From assembly GCA_902772565.1 (NCBI GenBank), contig CACYBJ010000176.1, forward strand, positions 1 to 9,326: a stretch of 9,326 nt of DNA, read 5' to 3'. The notes under the pieces are model-generated. The model worked only from the letters and a program-made list of their open reading frames with translations, ran no database searches and had not been told where the DNA came from. The position numbers were made by a program, and so were the translations under genes. Origin of the DNA: an uncultured Lachnospiraceae bacterium (GTDB taxonomy: Bacteria > Bacillota > Clostridia > Lachnospirales > Lachnospiraceae). Shown here piece by piece: positions 5,438-9,326 of the stretch. Each line of letters starts with the position of its first letter. Within the stretch, counting starts at the first letter, position 1.

Positions 5438-7194
5438 AAAAAGTAAAAGCCCCTGCCGCAGGATATGCAGGCACAATAAAACGCGTCTGGAATTATATCA
5501 GTTCCTACAGAGTCTATCTTATACTGTCCGTGCTCATGGCCCTTGTATCCACGGTTGCCATGCTGATGGTGCCGGTGCTCATCGGTGACTGCATCGATTG
5601 CATAAAGGGACCGGGCAAGGTGGATTTTGAAACCATAGAAGAAAAACTCATTCTGGTTGTTATCTTTACGGCGGTTTCCGCATTTGCCACATGGCTGATG
5701 AATGTGTTTAACAACCACCTGGCGTTTAATACCATAAGAGACATCAGGAAGGATGCCATGGAAAAGATCAACAGGCTTCCCATGGAATTCTTTGACAGCC
5801 GTCAGGCAGGAGATGTGGTAAGCCGTGTGGTTTCCGACGTGGATACTTTCGCCGGCGGCTTCCTTATCGGGTTATCAAAGTTCTTTACCGGAGTTGTGAC
5901 CATTTTGGTGACTCTTGTTCTGATGCTCAGAATTAATGCATCCATCTGCCTTATGGTTGTGGTTCTTACACCGGTGTCCTTTGTGGTGGCTGCTTTTATA
6001 GCGCGGAATACTCACAGAATGTTTATGAAGCAGAGCATGGCTGCGGCAGATGCCGCCTCCTTCATCGACGAAGCGGTGGGTCAGTCAAAGCTGGTTAAAG
6101 CCTACAACTATGAAAATACGGCGGAAGAAAAGTTCGGAGAGATAAACGAAGAACTGAGGAAGTACTCCTTCGGTGCCATAATCTTTTCATCCCTTGTGAA
6201 TCCTTCCACCAGATTTATCAATAATATAATTTACGCTCTTGCGGCAACGTTTGGCGGCCTCGCGGTGATTTCGGGAGAACTGACCGTGGGCGGTCTTGCG
6301 GTGGTGCTTGCCTACTCCATGCAGTACGCAAGGCCTTTCAATGAAATATCCGACGTGGTTACGGAACTTGCCGGTGCTCTTGCGGGAGCAGCCAGGATTT
6401 TCGAGATTCTAGACAGTGCGGAAGAGCCGGCAGATGCGGCATCTGCCCCGAAAACCGTCAGCGCCGAAGGCGACATAGAAATAAACTCTCTATCCTTCTC
6501 CTATGACAAATCCGCAAAGCTCATCGAGAACTTTAATCTTAATGTAAAAGCCGGAGAGATGATTGCCATAGTAGGTCCTACGGGATGCGGAAAGACAACT
6601 CTCATTAATCTTCTTATGAGATTTTATGAGCCGGATAAGGGTGGCATCTGCCTTGACGGTAAAAAAGTGACGGAACTGACAAGAAGGGGCTACCGAAGGA
6701 ACTTCGGAATGGTTCTGCAGGACACCTGGCTGGCGACCGGAACCATCAGGGACAATATAGCCATGGGACGTCCGGATGCGACGATGGATGAAGTGGTGGC
6801 AGCGGCACGTGCGGCCCATGCGGACAGCTTTATAAGACGTTTGCCGAAAGGATATGATACATATCTTTCGGAAGGCGGCGGTGATCTGTCTGCCGGTCAG
6901 AAGCAGCTCATCTGCATAGCAAGAATAATGCTCATGTCCCCTCCGATACTCATACTTGATGAAGCTACCTCCTCCATCGATACAAGAACGGAACTTAAGA
7001 TTCAGGCGGCATTTGCCGAATTAATGAAGGGCAGAACCTGTTTTATAGTGGCTCACAGGCTTTCTACCATAGAAAGTGCCGACAGAATAATAGTTATGAA
7101 AAACGGTTCCGTGGTGGAGACGGGTACCCACAGGCAGCTCCTTGATGCGGGCGGGTTTTACTCGGAGTTATATAATGCACAATTTAAGCATTAA
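5434..7194 (+). CDS. ABC exporter half-transporter, canonical ATPase subunit (TM288/BmrD-like)
   Basis: Partner of the preceding half-transporter, overlapping it at ATGA, with GGGAGG upstream of the ATG inside the previous gene. A six-helix membrane domain spans ~20-310. A typical NBD follows: Walker A GPTGCGKTT (381-389), Q-loop Q429, signature LSAGQ (485-489, non-canonical Ala), Walker B ILILDE (505-510) with catalytic E510, and switch H541 (VAHR). The canonical ATP site would combine this subunit's Walker A/B and His with the LSGGQ of the partner. The degenerate site would combine the partner's Asp/Gln with this LSAGQ. This matches the known asymmetry of heterodimeric exporters. Length 586 aa is normal. 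The substrate cannot be deduced, and no dedicated regulator lies next to the pair. Confidence 0.95.
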   Translation: MKKVKAPAAGYAGTIKRVWNYISSYRVYLILSVLMALVSTVAMLMVPVLIGDCIDCIKGPGKVDFETIEEKLILVVIFTAVSAFATWLMNVFNNHLAFNTIRDIRKDAMEKINRLPMEFFDSRQAGDVVSRVVSDVDTFAGGFLIGLSKFFTGVVTILVTLVLMLRINASICLMVVVLTPVSFVVAAFIARNTHRMFMKQSMAAADAASFIDEAVGQSKLVKAYNYENTAEEKFGEINEELRKYSFGAIIFSSLVNPSTRFINNIIYALAATFGGLAVISGELTVGGLAVVLAYSMQYARPFNEISDVVTELAGALAGAARIFEILDSAEEPADAASAPKTVSAEGDIEINSLSFSYDKSAKLIENFNLNVKAGEMIAIVGPTGCGKTTLINLLMRFYEPDKGGICLDGKKVTELTRRGYRRNFGMVLQDTWLATGTIRDNIAMGRPDATMDEVVAAARAAHADSFIRRLPKGYDTYLSEGGGDLSAGQKQLICIARIMLMSPPILILDEATSSIDTRTELKIQAAFAELMKGRTCFIVAHRLSTIESADRIIVMKNGSVVETGTHRQLLDAGGFYSELYNAQFKH

Positions 7195-7209
7195 AATGCT
7201 GCTGTTTTT
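7187..7209 (+). terminator. Possible weak terminator after the ABC genes
   Basis: AGCAT (7187-7191) pairs with ATGCT (7196-7200) over TAAA, followed after 4 nt by TTTTT (7205-7209). The hairpin overlaps the stop codon of the second ABC gene and is short, so read-through into the next gene is possible. Confidence 0.35.
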
Positions 7210-7254
7210 CTATACATCGGACCAAAGAAATATATCCCATTAACAGGGAATTTA

Positions 7255-7263
7255 TGGTAGAAT
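7255..7263 (+). promoter_or_regulatory. Extended -10 promoter for the carboxypeptidase gene
   Basis: TGGTAGAAT combines an extended -10 TG with a good -10 hexamer TAGAAT (7258-7263). No convincing -35 is present at 17 nt. Start expected near 7270, giving a ~57-nt leader with a small hairpin (7291-7297 with 7305-7312, one bulged T) just before a weak CGGAA ribosome binding site (7316-7320). Confidence 0.5.
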
Positions 7264-7326
7264 AGCAAAGTAAAAAATAGATATGAATGTCGGCCGAAAG
7301 AATATCGGTCCGAAACGGAACTATAT

Positions 7327-8835
7327 ATGAGTGAAGACAGAAGACAAAATAACGACCGCAGAACCCGGGACGGCGTAAGGCCGGAAGGGGAAAGACGAGG
7401 CGGCGGAGACAGACGCGCCGGAGATGACAGACGAGTCTTTAAGGACCGGCGCATCTATAACAGAGGCCGTGAAGAAGGGGAGAGGCGCAGCGGAAACGAG
7501 CGGCGCAAAGCTCCCGCGCCTTCTGCGGCAGAACGTGAAAGATACGAAAAAATGCAGGCCCAAAGGGCTCACCGCTCAACAGATGAGGCTTCGGAACTTC
7601 CGGATCCTTCCAAAGAGTACGACTTTATAGAGACCAGGGTTGAGCCTGAAAAGAAAAAAGAAGACAAGTTCAAAAAGGTTAAGGATATTTTTGCAGGCGC
7701 CGGAGCCTCGAGGCTTTGGGTGAGAATTGCACTGCTTCTGGCAGCGCTGATCTTTGTAGTATTCTCCCTTAAGAACTGTTTCCATAAGGCGGAGAAGGCC
7801 GGCGGAGATGTTAAGAAGCCCGCTGCACCCCAGTCAAGCGACGCAGGAGAGGTTTCTCCGGACGAACCGGTGGACAAAGAGGAAAACAACGCCCCGCAGT
7901 ATACGGTGCCGAATTTCGTCACTACAGACGCTACAGTGATTATTCCAAGCGCGGCTGAGTATCAGTCCTCCATCGGAGCGGAAACAATATTTAATGTTTA
8001 TGATCTTACCCCTGCGGCAGATGCGGCAGTCCCCTGCCCCGACGGAGATGACATCGGAACCCAGAGAGGTCTGGTAAGTACCAATGCGGTTCTTGTGGAT
8101 CTTGAAACCAACGAAATTCTGGTGAGCCGTGACAGCGGAACGGTGCTTAGCCCCGCATCCATGACCAAGATCATGACGGTGCTCACTGCCATGGATTACA
8201 TAGACGAGTCGGAGATGGATACGGTGGTTACCATTTCCCAGGAGATCTGCGATTACTGTTATTTAAATGACTGCTCGGCAGTAGGATATATGCCCGGAGA
8301 ACAGGCAACCGTAAGACAGCTTCTTTACGGCGTGATACTTCCTTCCGGGGCAGATGCAGCCCTTGCCCTTGCAGAGTACGTCGCAGGTTCGGAAGAAGCC
8401 TTTGTGGAACTCATGAATGCCAAACTTGATGAAATGGGACTATCCTCCACGGCTCACTTTGTGAACTGTACAGGCATTTATGATGAGAATCATCATTGTA
8501 CCGTAAAGGATATTGCAGTAATCCTGGCTACGGCCATTCAGAACGAAACTCTTGCAGAGGTACTTAATGCAAGAACCTATCAGCTTCCGGCAGATGAATT
8601 CATTCCTGACGGAATGACCTTAAGCAATCTGTTCCTTCGCAGAATAGAAGACTACGAAACCAACGGCAATGTTATTGCTGCCAAAACCGGTTATGTCAGT
8701 CAGGCAGGATGCTGTGCCGCTAGCTGTATGGAAACGGAGTCGGGCCACAGATACATTTGCGTAACAGCCAATTCTTTTTCATCCTGGCGAACGATTTACG
8801 ATCATATTTCTTTATACAGATCTTTCACCCCGTAA
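7327..8835 (+). CDS. D-alanyl-D-alanine carboxypeptidase (peptidase S11), type II membrane protein with Arg-rich cytoplasmic tail
   Basis: Removes the terminal D-Ala of peptidoglycan pentapeptides outside the membrane, trimming cross-link donors. Residues 1-62 are a cytoplasmic low-complexity tail with about ten Arg-Arg pairs, mostly DRR or ERR. A charged linker follows, then one transmembrane helix (~131-148), then an acidic Pro/Ser/Ala-rich spacer to ~240. The catalytic domain (~245-500) contains SMTK (278-281, nucleophile Ser and Lys), SGA (340-342) where PBP5 has SGN, and KTG (453-455). The tail and N-terminal anchor replace the cleaved signal peptide of classical DacA, and the protein ends 47 residues after KTG, so the PBP5 C-terminal domain and amphipathic anchor are absent. 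Eleven Cys, including CC at 462-463 and C467, are unusual for an exported domain and could form disulfides. It has its own promoter and terminator. Family call firm; exact physiological role inferred. Confidence 0.9.
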   Translation: MSEDRRQNNDRRTRDGVRPEGERRGGGDRRAGDDRRVFKDRRIYNRGREEGERRSGNERRKAPAPSAAERERYEKMQAQRAHRSTDEASELPDPSKEYDFIETRVEPEKKKEDKFKKVKDIFAGAGASRLWVRIALLLAALIFVVFSLKNCFHKAEKAGGDVKKPAAPQSSDAGEVSPDEPVDKEENNAPQYTVPNFVTTDATVIIPSAAEYQSSIGAETIFNVYDLTPAADAAVPCPDGDDIGTQRGLVSTNAVLVDLETNEILVSRDSGTVLSPASMTKIMTVLTAMDYIDESEMDTVVTISQEICDYCYLNDCSAVGYMPGEQATVRQLLYGVILPSGADAALALAEYVAGSEEAFVELMNAKLDEMGLSSTAHFVNCTGIYDENHHCTVKDIAVILATAIQNETLAEVLNARTYQLPADEFIPDGMTLSNLFLRRIEDYETNGNVIAAKTGYVSQAGCCAASCMETESGHRYICVTANSFSSWRTIYDHISLYRSFTP

Positions 8836-8852
8836 TGCGGTGTTGAATACCG

Positions 8853-8879
8853 AAAGGACAGGTTATGTACCTGTCCTTT
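8853..8879 (+). terminator. Intrinsic terminator after the carboxypeptidase
   Basis: A perfect 11-bp stem AAAGGACAGGT (8853-8863) / ACCTGTCCTTT (8869-8879) with a TATGT loop lies 17 nt after the stop codon. The T tract is short (TTTATT). Confidence 0.8.
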
Positions 8880-8973
8880 ATTGTGTAAAAGCCCTTTTGC
8901 AAGGGAGAAAAGCAGGTGGTATTTGGGGACGAATCTGCCTCGAAAAAATAATAAAAAAATTGCAAGAAAAATG

Positions 8974-9002
8974 TTGACAATACCTGCCTTGTAGTGTATT
9001 AT
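8974..9002 (+). promoter_or_regulatory. Promoter of tRNA-Gly
   Basis: TTGACA (8974-8979), 17-nt spacer, TATTAT (8997-9002), with an A-rich tract just upstream (8943-8971). Start expected near 9009; the ~48-nt leader contains a small hairpin (GTTC/GAAC around 9014-9025) that RNase P would remove. Confidence 0.85.
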
Positions 9003-9056
9003 ATGACTTGCGTGTTCGAGAGAACGCAAAACTAAACAGGCTGGAAACAGCAAAAT

Positions 9057-9128
9057 GCACGAGTGGCTCAGTGGTGGAGTATCGCCTTGCCAAGGCGAGG
9101 GTCGCGGGTTCGAATCCCGTCTCGTGCT
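9057..9128 (+). tRNA. tRNA-Gly (anticodon GCC)
   Basis: A full cloverleaf can be drawn. Acceptor GCACGAG (9057-9063) pairs with CTCGTGC (9121-9127), with discriminator T9128. The D-stem is 9066-9069 with 9077-9080. The anticodon stem is TCGCC with GGCGA, and the loop TTGCCAA (9087-9093) carries GCC at 9089-9091. The T-arm is GCGGG, TTCGAAT, CCCGT (9104-9120). The CCA end is not encoded; a T-run follows directly, so CCA must be added enzymatically. It decodes GGC and GGU glycine codons. Confidence 0.97.
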
Positions 9129-9141
9129 TTTTTTTATGCCT

Positions 9142-9172
9142 AAAAATCCCTGCGAATCCCGCAGGGATTTTT
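9142..9172 (+). terminator. Strong intrinsic terminator after tRNA-Gly
   Basis: AAAAATCCCTGCG (9142-9154) pairs perfectly with CGCAGGGATTTTT (9160-9172) over a 5-nt loop. The flanking A and T tracts mean it could also stop minus-strand transcription arriving from the right. Confidence 0.9.
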
Positions 9173-9242
9173 GCTGTTTTAGGGATATAAGATATAATCC
9201 AAACAAAAAACCTAATGGGGCATAAAACCAATTGTCTATAAT

Positions 9243-9278
9243 AAAAAACGTCTAATATTTCCGAAGGAAATGTTAGAC
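9243..9278 (-). terminator. Minus-strand intrinsic terminator of a convergent gene outside the window
   Basis: A 13-bp stem, 9250-9262 with 9266-9278 (one G-U pair, 3-nt loop GAA), is followed on the minus strand by TTTTTT (complement of 9243-9248). On the plus strand no T-run follows, so the polarity favours a gene transcribed leftward from beyond position 9326. Confidence 0.7.
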
Positions 9279-9282
9279 ATAG

Positions 9283-9320
9283 CGCCGGACATCGTCGAAG
9301 ACGATTTTTCATGTCCGGCG
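9283..9320. other. Second long hairpin next to the minus-strand terminator
   Basis: CGCCGGACAT (9283-9292) pairs perfectly with ATGTCCGGCG (9311-9320). The interior holds a second stem CGTC/GACG over GAA (9293-9303) and an unpaired ATTTTTC (9304-9310). It has no T-run of its own on either strand. It could be a 3'-UTR structure of the convergent transcript or a copy of an intergenic repeat. Confidence 0.6.
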
Positions 9321-9326
9321 TATCAA

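Noticed and set aside
5323..5783. Minus-strand frames opposite the start of the second ABC gene
   Set aside because: Low-complexity shadows of a strongly conserved ABC transporter gene, with no supporting signals.
7216..7312. Pairing of ATCGGACC near 7216 with GGTCCGA near 7307 as a regulatory switch
   Set aside because: The upstream strand lies before the predicted transcription start near 7270, so it would be absent from the carboxypeptidase mRNA. The match is short and probably chance.
8878..9312. Minus-strand reading frame of ~144 codons across the tRNA
   Set aside because: Its middle is simply the antisense of tRNA-Gly, giving the TGFEPATLALARR type of sequence often misannotated as protein. 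It also crosses two terminators and the tRNA promoter.

Overview
The window looks like chromosome from a Firmicute of moderate GC content, most likely a Lachnospiraceae-type clostridium. That placement is inferred from the gene set: a membrane-anchored trigger-factor-like foldase, a bacterial acyl-ACP thioesterase, a heterodimeric ABC exporter and an N-terminally anchored S11 carboxypeptidase. The A/T-rich intergenic regions with TTGACA promoters, and a tRNA-Gly without an encoded CCA end, fit the same picture. Every gene recognised lies on the plus strand.

Layout. (1) Positions 2-685 hold the 3' part of a biotin-protein ligase gene (birA), followed by a strong intrinsic terminator. (2) Positions 736-1630 contain no plausible protein gene. 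Instead there is a stable-RNA-type promoter (TTGACA, 17 nt, TATAGT, behind an A-rich tract), about 780 nt rich in inverted repeats, and a terminator. Inside are seven copies of a 17-nt motif close to GAAAGGCGGTACGGTCC, mostly enclosed by A/U-rich stems, plus a clear three-way junction and several simple hairpins. I read this as a large structured non-coding RNA, and it is the most interesting thing in the window. I cannot tell without a covariance-model search whether it belongs to a described class such as ROOL, GOLLD or OLE. (3) Positions 1731-7194 look like one transcription unit: a membrane-anchored trigger-factor-like foldase, an acyl-ACP thioesterase, and two ABC exporter half-transporters whose reading frames overlap by 4 nt. 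(4) Positions 7327-8835 encode a D-Ala-D-Ala carboxypeptidase (peptidase S11) with an Arg-rich cytoplasmic tail and a single transmembrane anchor, with its own promoter and terminator. (5) Positions 8974-9172 hold a tRNA-Gly(GCC) with promoter and terminator. (6) The right edge carries two further hairpins. One is a good minus-strand terminator, implying a convergent gene beyond the window.

The protein genes do not form one obvious pathway. The foldase, exporter and carboxypeptidase all act at or outside the membrane; the ligase and thioesterase touch fatty-acid metabolism (BirA biotinylates acetyl-CoA carboxylase; the thioesterase releases fatty acids from ACP). The two ABC subunits complement each other exactly as expected for a heterodimer with one canonical and one degenerate ATP site.
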